NCBI GenBank assembly: GCA_035575035.1
Contig: DATLYH010000230.1
Span: 1 to 10,765, forward strand
Origin: DATLYH01 sp035575035
GTDB lineage: Bacteria; Planctomycetota; Planctomycetia; Gemmatales; Gemmataceae
DNA length: 10,765 nt
Reading direction: 5' to 3'
Part shown: piece by piece, positions 1 to 7,138 of the stretch
How positions within the stretch are numbered: the stretch's first letter is position 1
How the letters are laid out: each line of letters begins with the position of its first letter
Position numbers and translations under genes: made by a program
Notes under the pieces: generated by a model
The model's input: the letters and a program-made list of their open reading frames with translations, nothing else
What the model was told of the DNA's origin: nothing
The model's database searches: none

Positions 1-407
<407 letters not shown>

Positions 408-410
<3 letters not shown>

Positions 411-519
411 GCCTCGATCCCGCTCTCCGGGCAGGGCCGGCCCGGGGCTGATGCAGAGACTACTTTACCGCTACCCGTTGCGCTCTTTGGCCCGCTGTCT
501 CCTCGTAGTCCGAGGCGGC
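408..519 (+). other. 23S-5S internal transcribed spacer with enclosing 9-bp dyad
   Basis: The spacer between 23S and 5S rRNA is about 118 nt and contains no tRNA. GCCGCCTCG at 408-416, overlapping the predicted 23S 3' end, is perfectly complementary to CGAGGCGGC at 511-519, just before 5S. The spacer RNA could therefore close into a stem that brings the 23S end next to the 5S start, a possible processing signal. The dyad is directly visible; the processing role is inference. Confidence 0.45.
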
Positions 520-528
520 GGGTCGTTC

Positions 529-638
529 TCCGGTGAGCATACCGGGCTGGCCACACCCGTTCCCATTCCGAACACGGCCGTTAAGCAGCCCGGGCCGATG
601 GTAGTGCCTCTTGGCGCGAGAGTAGGTTATCGCCGGGG
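529..638 (+). rRNA. rrf: 5S ribosomal RNA
   Basis: This is 5S rRNA of the large subunit, about 110 nt. The conserved loop B/C core CCCATTCCGAACACGG lies near 562-577, and the GATGGTAGTG segment of helix IV follows near 597. Helix I is formed by CCGGTGA (530-536) with TCGCCGG (630-636), including one G-U pair, which fixes the ends to within a few bases. It lies downstream of 23S in the same orientation, so it is the last gene of the rRNA operon. Confidence 0.93.
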
Positions 639-646
639 ATTAGACG

Positions 647-680
647 AAAGGCCCCAGGGATCGCCTCTGGGGCCTTTCTC
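647..680 (+). terminator. Rho-independent terminator of the rRNA operon, probably bidirectional
   Basis: An 11-bp perfect stem, AAAGGCCCCAG (647-657) with CTGGGGCCTTT (667-677), has a 9-nt loop and ends in a short T-rich tail on the plus strand. Read on the minus strand, the same hairpin also ends in TTT. It lies 8 nt past 5S and between convergent transcripts, so it can also stop transcription of the oxidoreductase gene that ends at 757. Confidence 0.85.
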
Positions 681-717
681 ATTGCGCACACCAAACTCGG
701 GCCCGTTAGGCCGTTGG

Positions 718-745
718 GACTTCGAAGACTCCGCCCCGGCACTAC
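718..745. repeat. Dispersed intergenic motif, copy 1
   Basis: The segment contains CTTCGAAGACTC followed by C/G-rich GCCCCG. A near-identical 20-nt block lies at 8446-8465 with a single mismatch. CCGGCACTAC at 736-745 also recurs exactly at 8508-8517. Both copies lie just past the stop codon of a minus-strand gene. The core CTTCGAAG is palindromic. It could be a small repetitive extragenic element or part of gene ends; its function is unknown. Confidence 0.4.
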
Positions 746-756
746 TTCCCGGCGCG

Positions 757-2364
757 TCACTGGGCTCCGCCCCGGCCCCGGCGGCCGTCGCGCAGGATCT
801 CGCGGGCAGCGTTGTAACCGCAAGCGCCCATCACGCCGCCGCCGGGGTGCGTCGCCGCGCCGCACAGGTACAGGCCGCGGATCGGCGTGCGGTAGTTGGA
901 CCAGCCCGGCACCGGCCGCAGGAAAAACAGGTTGCCCAGCGTCATCGCCCCCTGGAAGATGTTGCCCCCCGTCAGCCCGAAGCGGCGCTCGATGTCCCGC
1001 GGCGACAGCACCTGCCGGTCGATCACCGCGCGGCGGAAGTTCGGCGCGTACTCGTCCATGATCTCGAAGCAGCGGTCGGCGAACCTCTCCTTCACGTCGT
1101 CCCAGCTCCCCTCGCGCAGGTTGGTCGGGGCGTACTGCACGAACATCGACATCAAGTGCTTGCCCGGCGGAGCCACCGTCGGGTCAACCGCGCTGGCCAG
1201 GGTGCATTCCAACAGCGGCGATTGCGACGGCCGGCCGTACTTGGCATCGTCGTAGGCGCGCTCCAGGTACTCCATCGTCGGCGCGATATGCACTGTGCCG
1301 CGGTGCTGCGGTCCCGGTTGCGTGCCGGGCAGTGCCCGGAAGTCAGGCAGCTCGCTCAGGGCCACGTTGATCTTCAGCGCCGGGCTGGTGTAGTCGATGC
1401 GACGGAGACCCTCGACGAAGTCGGGGGGCAGCTCCTTGGCGTCCATCAGCTTCAGAAAGGTGACATGGGCGTCGGCGTTGGAGACGACGCGCGGGGCGGC
1501 AATGCTGGTGCCGTCCTCCAGTACCACTCCCTGGGCCGAGCCGTCGCGGATCAGGATGCGGGCCACTGGAGCGTTGGTGCGGATCTCGGCCCCGTGCTCG
1601 CGGGCTGCCGCCGCCAGGGCCTGGGTAATGCCCCCCATGCCGCCACGAACATACCCCCAGACGCCGCGGACGCCGTTGCACTCCCCCATGACGTGATGGA
1701 AGAGCACGTAGGCCGTCCCCGGCATCGACGGCGAAGCCATTGCTCCGATCAAAGCGTCGGTGGCCAGCGTCACCTTGAGCTGCTCCGACTCGAACCAACG
1801 GTTCAGGATGTCGGCGGCCGAACCGGTCAACACGTCGATGACGAAGGCGCCGTCCTTGCCGAGCTTCTTGAAGCGCCAGGCCAGCTTGCCGAGCTGCCAC
1901 AGGTCGCGGAGCCGGCCGGACCACGGATCAGGCGGCGTCATCAGGAGCGTTGGCTCGATGAAGTCGGCCACGCGTGCCAGCATCTCCTCGTAGCGCGGCA
2001 ATGCCGCGGCATCGCGGACCGAAAACTTGCTCACCTCGCGGTAGTTCAGGTTCTTGTCGGGCCCGAGCATCAGGTAGCGGCCGTCAGGGAACGGGGTGAA
2101 CGACGAGGGGTTGCGCGGCAGCATCTCGAAGCCGTGCCGCTTCAACTCGAGGTCGCGGATGATCTCGGGGCGGAGCAGACTATTGACGTAAGCGGCGGTC
2201 GAAACCTTGAAGCCCGGCCAGATTTCCTCGGTGACGCAGGCCCCGCCGACGATCTCGCGCCGCTCCAGCACCAACACCTTCAGGCCGGCCCTGGCCAGGT
2301 AGGCCGCGGTTACCAGCCCATTGTGCCCGGCACCGATCACAATCACGTCGTAGTTGCTGGCCAT
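757..2364 (-). CDS. FAD-dependent oxidoreductase, CrtI/PYROXD2-like
   Basis: The protein is 535 aa and belongs to the phytoene-desaturase/amine-oxidase-like flavoprotein superfamily. It is closest in pattern to PYROXD2-type NAD(P)/FAD-dependent oxidoreductases. The N-terminal dinucleotide fold shows DVIVIGAGHNG (residues 6-16), with the ribose-binding glutamate at about 34 followed by REIVGGAC (36-43). The C-terminal FAD-closing motif LYLCGAATHPGGGVMGACG lies near residues 498-516. Length matches full-length members. ATG at 2364 is preferred over an upstream GTG at 2400 because GAGGGG lies 6 nt before it and the Rossmann strand follows immediately. No carotenoid genes neighbour it, so the substrate cannot be named; desaturase, isomerase and saturase activities all occur in this superfamily. 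It ends convergently with the rRNA terminator and probably has its own promoter at 2419-2447. Confidence 0.9.
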   Translation of the reverse strand: MASNYDVIVIGAGHNGLVTAAYLARAGLKVLVLERREIVGGACVTEEIWPGFKVSTAAYVNSLLRPEIIRDLELKRHGFEMLPRNPSSFTPFPDGRYLMLGPDKNLNYREVSKFSVRDAAALPRYEEMLARVADFIEPTLLMTPPDPWSGRLRDLWQLGKLAWRFKKLGKDGAFVIDVLTGSAADILNRWFESEQLKVTLATDALIGAMASPSMPGTAYVLFHHVMGECNGVRGVWGYVRGGMGGITQALAAAAREHGAEIRTNAPVARILIRDGSAQGVVLEDGTSIAAPRVVSNADAHVTFLKLMDAKELPPDFVEGLRRIDYTSPALKINVALSELPDFRALPGTQPGPQHRGTVHIAPTMEYLERAYDDAKYGRPSQSPLLECTLASAVDPTVAPPGKHLMSMFVQYAPTNLREGSWDDVKERFADRCFEIMDEYAPNFRRAVIDRQVLSPRDIERRFGLTGGNIFQGAMTLGNLFFLRPVPGWSNYRTPIRGLYLCGAATHPGGGVMGACGYNAAREILRDGRRGRGGAQ

Positions 2365-2418
2365 TCCAGTCCCCTCGTGGGCCGACGGTCCGCCGATCAC
2401 TCGCGACCTTGTATAGTC

Positions 2419-2447
2419 ACGTTATCAGCAGCCCCCCGCCGGTTCAA
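2419..2447 (-). promoter_or_regulatory. Putative sigma70-type promoter of the oxidoreductase gene
   Basis: On the minus strand TTGAAC (2447-2442) is followed, after a 17-nt spacer, by TAACGT (2424-2419). This predicts a start near 2412 and a leader of about 48 nt before the ATG at 2364. The spacing is ideal and the boxes match the consensus moderately. The region is AT-richer than its surroundings. Confidence 0.4.
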
Positions 2448-2545
2448 CTTTCCCGACCACCTAGCGCCAACGGCCCCGGCGGGCCCTGCGGCGGTCGGCG
2501 AACCGTCGGGTTTCCGGACGGCAAATGGAGAGGAGCACCGGCGGC

Positions 2546-3265
2546 TCAGCCGGGCGGGAGGACGCCTTCATGCTGGGCGATTTCCTGAAGAAGCGTCTTG
2601 TTGTCCAGGAAGGGGGTCGGGCCGCAATTGACCCAGAAGACGCAACCATCGGTGCCGATCAGGAACGTGGCGTGCAGCAACTCCTCGGGGCCGTCGTCCG
2701 ATGCGGGCCGGTACACCCCGTAGGAACGCGCCACCTGATTGCCCGGATCGGAGAGGACGGGGAAGTCGAACCGGCCATACTCCCGAAAACGCTCGGCGGT
2801 GAACTCGGGCGCGTCAGCGCTGACGGCCACGACCTGCGCCCCCAACTCCCGGAACAGGGCCAGGTCTTCGTTCAGGGCAAAAAGCTGACTCACACAGTGG
2901 CTGCAACGGTAGCCATAGTAGAAGACCAGCACGACCGGCCCATCCCGGCGAAGCTCTTCCAAGCAGACCGGCGCGCCCTGGTCGTCCAGGAGCGTGAAGT
3001 CGATCGGCTCTTGGCCGAGAAGGGCGTGCGGCTGGGTCGGGACGCGAGGGTGAGCGGTATCGTTGAGGAGGTGAGTGAGCGGTTCGGAAAGGGGCCGTTC
3101 CTTGTAACGGCGAACGTACTCCACGGCGTCGGCCGCCAGGTTCACCGGCACCACGGCTTGCAGCGCCTGGCGGACGCCCAGAGCCAGCGGGAAGCTCAGG
3201 ACCGCCACGAGGAGGCAGCGCTGCCAGGGTTTCTTCAGGCCGAGTCGGCTCAGCAAGGTCCGCAT
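2546..3265 (-). CDS. Membrane-anchored thioredoxin-fold (AhpC/TSA-redoxin family) protein
   Basis: The protein is 239 aa. A single hydrophobic segment (about residues 17-35, CLLVAVLSFPLALGV) anchors it, probably with the rest outside the cytoplasmic membrane. The redoxin domain covers about 80-235: an IDFTLLDDQG entry strand at 88-97, the VVLVFYYGYRCSHC strand and active site at 111-124, and VVAVSAD at 145-151. CSHC (121-124) is a CXXC pair as in thiol-disulfide oxidoreductases, not the PxxxTxxC of classical peroxiredoxins. ATG at 3265 is chosen because AGGTG sits 5 nt before it; an in-frame GTG at 3289 has no such site. The gene starts 24 bp after the pilin stop and is probably co-transcribed with it. 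Whether it reduces, oxidises or isomerises disulfides cannot be told. Confidence 0.82.
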   Translation of the reverse strand: MRTLLSRLGLKKPWQRCLLVAVLSFPLALGVRQALQAVVPVNLAADAVEYVRRYKERPLSEPLTHLLNDTAHPRVPTQPHALLGQEPIDFTLLDDQGAPVCLEELRRDGPVVLVFYYGYRCSHCVSQLFALNEDLALFRELGAQVVAVSADAPEFTAERFREYGRFDFPVLSDPGNQVARSYGVYRPASDDGPEELLHATFLIGTDGCVFWVNCGPTPFLDNKTLLQEIAQHEGVLPPG

Positions 3266-3289
3266 GGGTTCACCTGTTAGGGACAACAC

Positions 3290-3490
3290 TCAGGGCATGG
3301 GTGGGGTGGGGCTGCGGCGCTCCAGGGCCATGCACACTATATCGCAGATGTCTCGGGTACGGATGCCCAGCGCCCCGATGGTGCTGATGCAGACCACGAT
3401 GATCAGAGCAAGCATGACCGCGTATTCGACCGCGGCCGGTCCATCCTCGGCTTCGAGGAATCGTCGGATACTTCCTTGAGGCAGCAACAT
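3290..3490 (-). CDS. Flp-type (type IVb) pilin precursor
   Basis: The product is a 66-aa prepilin. A short charged leader ends in EAEDG (residues 13-17), followed by PAAVEYAVMLALIIVV (18-33). This is the G|xxxxEY prepilin-peptidase site, with Glu at +5 and Tyr at +6, leading into the hydrophobic helix that packs in the pilus. After the helix the protein is short and contains Cys49 and Cys53; Cys34 lies in the helix. A strong ribosome site, AGGGGAGAG, precedes the ATG. No tad/cpa assembly genes are in the window, so it is an isolated pilin here; assembly genes could lie elsewhere. The next gene downstream is the CSHC thioredoxin-fold protein. Confidence 0.88.
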   Translation of the reverse strand: MLLPQGSIRRFLEAEDGPAAVEYAVMLALIIVVCISTIGALGIRTRDICDIVCMALERRSPTPPMP

Positions 3491-3596
3491 CTCTCTCCCC
3501 TTTCCCGGTAAAAGGACTCAAAGGGTGTGCGAGTTGAACAGGGCTAGGCGGTTCGATGGAACAGTCCCGGGACGGGAGAGGGACTGGGGCTATTCA

Positions 3597-3625
3597 AAGA
3601 TGGGTTGCGATCGAGGGCTTGTCAA
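3597..3625 (-). promoter_or_regulatory. Putative promoter of the pilin-redoxin transcript
   Basis: On the minus strand a consensus -35 TTGACA (3625-3620) is followed after 17 nt by a weaker -10-like CATCTT (3602-3597). This predicts a start near 3590 and a ~100-nt leader before the pilin ATG. The perfect -35 supports it; the poor -10 lowers confidence. Confidence 0.33.
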
Positions 3626-3705
3626 GTCGCTGGCGGCCGGGCGGTCGCCAGCCGTTGGGAGCCTCCAGCGCTTACGGGACCTCTTCTCGCAAACTCTGGG
3701 GACGG

Positions 3706-3711
3706 TATGAT
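3706..3711 (+). promoter_or_regulatory. Putative -10 box of the tRNA-Ser gene
   Basis: TATGAT matches the -10 consensus at five of six positions and lies 18 nt before the mature tRNA 5' end. That leaves a short 5' leader for RNase P to remove. No convincing -35 was found; TTCTCG at 3684-3689 is the best candidate. Confidence 0.4.
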
Positions 3712-3729
3712 GGAAAAGGTGGTCTTCTC

Positions 3730-3816
3730 GGAGGGGTGGCCGAGCGGCCGATGGCACTGGTCTTGAAAACCAGCAGGGACGCAAGTCCCTCGTGGGTTCG
3801 AATCCCACCCCCTCCG
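3730..3816 (+). tRNA. tRNA-Ser (anticodon UGA)
   Basis: This is an 87-nt class II tRNA. The acceptor stem is GGAGGGG (3730-3736) with CCCCTCC (3809-3815), followed by discriminator G at 3816. The anticodon stem is CTGGT/ACCAG, with loop CTTGAAA and anticodon TGA at 3764-3766, which reads UCA serine codons. The long variable arm AGGGAC-GCAA-GTCCCT is typical of serine tRNAs. The T arm is GTGGG-TTCGAAT-CCCAC. No CCA is encoded, so it must be added after transcription. The 3' end touches the repeat array that begins at 3817. Confidence 0.96.
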
Positions 3817-3983
3817 CAGTTTTTGTCCGAGCCCGGAGCGTCAGCGACGGGCCACGACCCCTACCCGTCGCAGTTTTTGTCCGAGCCCGGAGCGTTAGCG
3901 ACGGGTCACGACCCTTACCCGTCGCTGACGCTCCGGGCTCGGACAATACGCTCCGGGCTCGGACAATACGTTCCGGGCTCGGA
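3817..3983. repeat. Intergenic repeat array: two 54-bp direct repeats plus three inverted copies
   Basis: Two tandem 54-bp units (3817-3870 and 3871-3924) match at 51 of 54 positions. Each contains the core GTCCGAGCCCGGAGCGT, then AGCGACGGG. Three inverted copies of the core follow: 3923-3946, a 20-nt unit at 3947-3966 and a partial unit at 3967-3983, each reading CTCCGGGCTCGGA or TTCCGGGCTCGGA. The array fills most of the gap between the tRNA-Ser 3' end and the LarA-like stop codon and codes for nothing recognisable. From memory, similar cores occur as dispersed repeats in Gemmata-group genomes; I could not verify this. Confidence 0.85.
3877..3946. repeat. 30-bp near-perfect inverted repeat (long hairpin)
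   Basis: The arm 3877-3905 (starting TTGTCCGAGCCCGGAGCG) pairs with 3918-3946 over 29 bp with a single G-T wobble. T3906-A3917 adds a 30th pair, leaving a ~10-nt loop. The first unit's arm (3823-3851) is an even better, fully complementary partner for the same 3' arm, so two alternative hairpins are possible. There is no U-run after the stem on either strand, so it is not a classical Rho-independent terminator. It might still block read-through or stabilise RNA ends. Confidence 0.85.
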
Positions 3984-4005
3984 GTACCATCCTGCCGCTT
4001 TCCTG

Positions 4006-5265
4006 TCAAAACGGCGGCAGGTTTCCCGCGGCGTCGAAGGTGAGCGGGCGAGGGGGGCCGAGCGGTGTCAGGTCGGATCGGCCGCTCGCCATCACCAGGC
4101 ACGGCTCGGACATCTCGACCTCCTCCAGACACAGCGTGTTGCGGATGCGCAGGACCCGGGCTTCTTCCGGTGGGCGGGTGCCGATGATCGCCAGGGCCGC
4201 GTCGATTACCTCGCGGTCGGTGTCGAACTGCACCGGCAGGTTCGCTCCTTCGGGGTAGCCGGCCGTCAGGCAGTTGATCACGGTGGCGCGGTAGTCCATC
4301 GCCTCGACCAGGCGGCGGGTGGTGAAGTCGGCCAGGCCGATGCCCGTGGCGTTGCCATGCGTCCGCTCGCTCAGACCGCGCACAAAGATGTGCCGCATCC
4401 GCGGCTGGTCGATCACCGCCTGCCCCAGCCGGGCGGCGCGCTTGCGGCCGACGACGTTGGTGTCCATGCCGGAGCCGCTGATGTCCTTGCCGATCTCATC
4501 GATGATCAGCAGGTCGGCCTCGCGCAACGGCAGCCGGGCCAACCAGCGCCGGGCCAGCTCCAGCAACCCTTCCTCGCGCCGCTCGAAATCCTCCGGGTGG
4601 GCCGCCTCGACGTGGGCGGTCTCGTCGTAGGCATTCTCGACAACGGCCAGGCCGAAACGGATAGGCGCCTGGGCGCGGATGACCCGGCCGACGGAGCGGA
4701 CCACCTGGTCGAAGGGGTACTCCAACAGGATACGGTGATAGTTCAGGGCGCCGACGTGCTTGCCCAGGCCGATCATCATCATCTTCATCCAACCGCTCTC
4801 GATCGGCCCGTGATAGGCGGTGTGCGGCTTGATCCGGGCGATGATGCCGATATGGTCGGCCTCGGCGGCATGGCGGTCGAGCACGACCGGAAAGCCCTCG
4901 GCCGTGGCGCCGAGCGAGACGACTTCCATGGAGGCGCGGATGGGGGCGCCGACGAAGGCCTCGGTGATGCCGTAGCTTTCGAGGATGCGGCGCTGGCCCT
5001 CGGCGGTGCCGCCGCCGTGGCTGCCCATCGCCGGCACCAGGAAAGGACGGGCCCCGAGGCGGTGGAGGAACTCGACGACGCTCCGCAGCACCAGCGGGAT
5101 GTTGGCGATGCCGCGGCTGCCGGCGGTTAGGGCCACGCTCTGGCCCGGCCGAATGTGGCGTCCCAGGTCGAGCTTCTCCAAGGCACCCCGGACGGCGGCC
5201 GGGATATCTTCCACACGGGGCCTCTCGAACTGCTGGCGGACACGCAGGAAACGAGGGTATGGCAC
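4006..5265 (-). CDS. LarA-like protein (lactate racemase N-terminal domain / DUF2088 family)
   Basis: The protein is 419 aa, typical of the LarA superfamily. In LarA this fold racemises lactate with a nickel-pincer cofactor. Visible family features are PAMGSHGGGTAEGQ (residues 78-91), the early His-containing loop; IKPHTAYHGPIESGWMK (145-161), rich in candidate cofactor or substrate residues (Lys146, His148, Lys161); and GLGKH at 166-170. DEIGKDISGSGMDTN (256-270) lies in the C-terminal half. GTG at 5265 is the only reasonable start and has a weak ribosome site. No larB, larC or larE cofactor-synthesis genes are in the window, so true lactate racemase activity is not implied; many members act on other or unknown 2-hydroxyacids. 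A candidate promoter lies at 5335-5364, so it may be transcribed separately from the cassette upstream. Confidence 0.82.
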   Translation of the reverse strand: MPYPRFLRVRQQFERPRVEDIPAAVRGALEKLDLGRHIRPGQSVALTAGSRGIANIPLVLRSVVEFLHRLGARPFLVPAMGSHGGGTAEGQRRILESYGITEAFVGAPIRASMEVVSLGATAEGFPVVLDRHAAEADHIGIIARIKPHTAYHGPIESGWMKMMMIGLGKHVGALNYHRILLEYPFDQVVRSVGRVIRAQAPIRFGLAVVENAYDETAHVEAAHPEDFERREEGLLELARRWLARLPLREADLLIIDEIGKDISGSGMDTNVVGRKRAARLGQAVIDQPRMRHIFVRGLSERTHGNATGIGLADFTTRRLVEAMDYRATVINCLTAGYPEGANLPVQFDTDREVIDAALAIIGTRPPEEARVLRIRNTLCLEEVEMSEPCLVMASGRSDLTPLGPPRPLTFDAAGNLPPF

Positions 5266-5334
5266 GGCTTCACTCGCTCAGATACCCGAACAACAGACGG
5301 GGCAGGCGGAGCTGCGCCCCAGCCACTCCTGAGC

Positions 5335-5364
5335 ATGTTATGCGATTCCCCATATCGAAGGCAA
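5335..5364 (-). promoter_or_regulatory. Putative promoter of the LarA-like gene
   Basis: On the minus strand TTGCCT (5364-5359), an 18-nt spacer and TAACAT (5340-5335) resemble a sigma70 promoter. The predicted start is near 5328, giving a leader of about 60 nt before GTG 5265. It lies in the 127-bp gap after the membrane-protein stop. The box matches are moderate. Confidence 0.3.
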
Positions 5365-5392
5365 CCGTTCCGCCGTGCCGGAAGAGGTGCTC

Positions 5393-7108
5393 TCACCGCC
5401 CGGCAGTTTCGATCGCCGAAGGGAAAGCCAGCGGCAGCGCCCGGCGGACCTGTGCGGCGCTAAGCAGCACGGTTTGCTCATCGAGATAAAGGGGGGCGCC
5501 GACATGAGGCCGGAGCGACTGCCAGAGCTGCCCGCGCGGGCCGGTGGTTTCCAGCAAGAAGTAGTCGGTGCCGTGGGCCAGAACGCGCTCCAGCCGCGCC
5601 GGCCAGTCCGGCCCCAGTTGCGGGACGTAATGGCTGTCCTCGAGCAACTCGGGCGGCAGGCAGAAGCCGCGAGTGTAGACGTAGCACTTGCCCTGGTCGC
5701 CCAGCCGCCAGATGACGTAAGAGCCGTAGTTGGGGGGGCTAAAAAACCGCCCGCCCAATCCCTGGGCCTCGATCCAGTCCAGGGCGCCCTTCGGCCAACT
5801 CGGGTCGTCCTGAATCGGCATCCGCCTGCTCAGCGGCGGCACCAGAGAGATCAGGGCAAGCACGGCCAAGGCAGCGGCCGGCCAACCCCATTGGAAGCGC
5901 AGCCGAGGACTGGCCAGCTCGCGCCGAAGGAACCGATTGACCCGCAGGGCGAGCAGCCAGCACCGGGCCGTTCTCTCTGGCTGCTCCTCGGCCCGGCGCA
6001 CCAGCGCGGCCAGATGCGGCACGCCCAGGGCCAGGTTGAGCAACACCCAGTCGGGCACACTGCGCACCGCGGCATTGGCCAGCACGGCCAGCCCCGTCAG
6101 CAGGGCGACTTCCCAGAGCCGATAGCGGCGGAAGCCCAGCACGACCGTCAACCCGACCAGTGCCGCGATCGGATAAGCCAGGGCCACCGTGTAAGGCGGC
6201 CGCAGCAGGAAATGGTACAGCGGCTGCATCTCCTCAAAGATCCCCATGACCGGGTGCCGCATCTCCGGACTGAAGGGGAGGAGGAGTCGGCCGAGCGGGT
6301 TCGGCCCCAGCAGGGAAGCGGCCAGCCCGAGACCGCCGATCAGGGTAAGCCGCCCGCAGGCGGCCCGGTCCAGCGGCGGGTTAAGCCTCACCCAGCGGTT
6401 GAGCCATTCCCAGGCGATCGCCCCGAGGAGCAGCCCCTGCCCCACGATGACACCCGGATGCGCATTGCCCCACAGCAGCATCATCACCGGCAGCCACCAT
6501 GTCAGCGGCCGACGGCCGGTGCAGTGATCATGCAACCAGCCGGCGACCAGCAGTAGGCCGAGGGTAGTGCAGTAGAGCGGCCGCAGGTTCCAGAACGGGC
6601 AGAGGGTCACGATGGCCGCCACGACGGCCAGGATGATTCCGTGCGGCGCCACACCTTCCCGCCGCAGCCGCCAGGCGAGCAGCAGCAACGTGGCGGCGAC
6701 GAGCAGTGTCCGCAGCAGTTTCAAACCGCCGTAGCCAAAGGTGGTCCAGACCGCATACAGGGTCACCTCATAGAGCCATTCGACCTGATCCACCGGCCGG
6801 CCCGGCACCGTGTAGGAGAACGACTCCGGCGGGGAGAGCCGGCCGGTCTGGACGATGCGTTCGCCGGTGCGGATCTGCCAGGTGTAATCGAGATCGGCAA
6901 AGGGGCTGAAGTAGTCGATCGCCAGCGGGACGATGAGGAACAGCGTGAGCAGGTTGGGCCAGGGAAGACGGCAGATGCTGCGGAATAAATCATTCACCGG
7001 CGGCGCCGGGCGGTCGGCGGCTGACGACAAACCTTCCACAGTGGCCGCCGGGTATCGAGCACCGCGTGAGCTTGCCGCCTCGTCTCGTCCTTCGCCCCGC
7101 TCATGCAT
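5393..7108 (-). CDS. Multi-membrane GT-C-like envelope protein, copy B
   Basis: The protein is 571 aa. After a ~50-residue polar N-terminus, about ten hydrophobic segments run from residue 51 to 425, followed by a soluble C-terminal domain of ~145 aa. The first loop carries D72 and D74 in ADLDYTWQIRTG, then ESFSYTVPGRPVDQVEWLYE (95-114). This acidic first-loop pattern is typical of GT-C glycosyltransferases that use polyprenyl-phosphate sugars. Other marks are RP at 176-177, WGNAH at 213-217, NPLG at 270-273 and NYGSYVIWRL at 460-469. All recur in the same order in the gene at 8514-10124. ATG at 7108 follows AAGGGG and is preferred over the adjacent TTG at 7111. It starts 30 bp after the GT2 stop, so co-transcription is likely. 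GT-C membership is inferred from topology and motifs; no named family was recognised. Confidence 0.72.
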   Translation of the reverse strand: MHERGEGRDEAASSRGARYPAATVEGLSSAADRPAPPVNDLFRSICRLPWPNLLTLFLIVPLAIDYFSPFADLDYTWQIRTGERIVQTGRLSPPESFSYTVPGRPVDQVEWLYEVTLYAVWTTFGYGGLKLLRTLLVAATLLLLAWRLRREGVAPHGIILAVVAAIVTLCPFWNLRPLYCTTLGLLLVAGWLHDHCTGRRPLTWWLPVMMLLWGNAHPGVIVGQGLLLGAIAWEWLNRWVRLNPPLDRAACGRLTLIGGLGLAASLLGPNPLGRLLLPFSPEMRHPVMGIFEEMQPLYHFLLRPPYTVALAYPIAALVGLTVVLGFRRYRLWEVALLTGLAVLANAAVRSVPDWVLLNLALGVPHLAALVRRAEEQPERTARCWLLALRVNRFLRRELASPRLRFQWGWPAAALAVLALISLVPPLSRRMPIQDDPSWPKGALDWIEAQGLGGRFFSPPNYGSYVIWRLGDQGKCYVYTRGFCLPPELLEDSHYVPQLGPDWPARLERVLAHGTDYFLLETTGPRGQLWQSLRPHVGAPLYLDEQTVLLSAAQVRRALPLAFPSAIETAGR

Positions 7109-7138
7109 CAATCACCCCTTCTCCCCGATCCGAGCTGC

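Noticed and set aside
451..2631. 726-aa plus-strand open frame opposite the FAD oxidoreductase
   Set aside because: It starts in the rRNA spacer, runs through 5S rRNA and mirrors the oxidoreductase. Its composition (Arg/Ala/Gly/His/Gln-rich) and lack of domains are typical of antisense frames in GC-rich DNA.
3290..3521. Alternative minus-strand frame of 83 aa (3270-3521) overlapping the pilin
   Set aside because: It lacks any family feature, whereas the 66-aa frame shows the prepilin cleavage site, a membrane helix and a strong ribosome site.
3817..3983. CRISPR array
   Set aside because: The 54-bp units are directly adjacent with no spacers, and the remaining copies are inverted. No cas genes are nearby.
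3816..3983. Integrative-element attachment site at the tRNA 3' end
   Set aside because: No integrase gene and no second copy of the tRNA 3' end were found in the window; the array by itself does not duplicate tRNA sequence.
3556..5130. 524-aa plus-strand open frame through tRNA-Ser and opposite the LarA-like gene
   Set aside because: It reads through the tRNA and the repeat array, has repeated SEPGA peptides from the repeat, and is antisense to a gene with clear family motifs.
5375..6556. 393-aa plus-strand open frame opposite GT-C-like copy B
   Set aside because: It is antisense to a protein with consistent membrane segments and motifs, with no plausible domain of its own.
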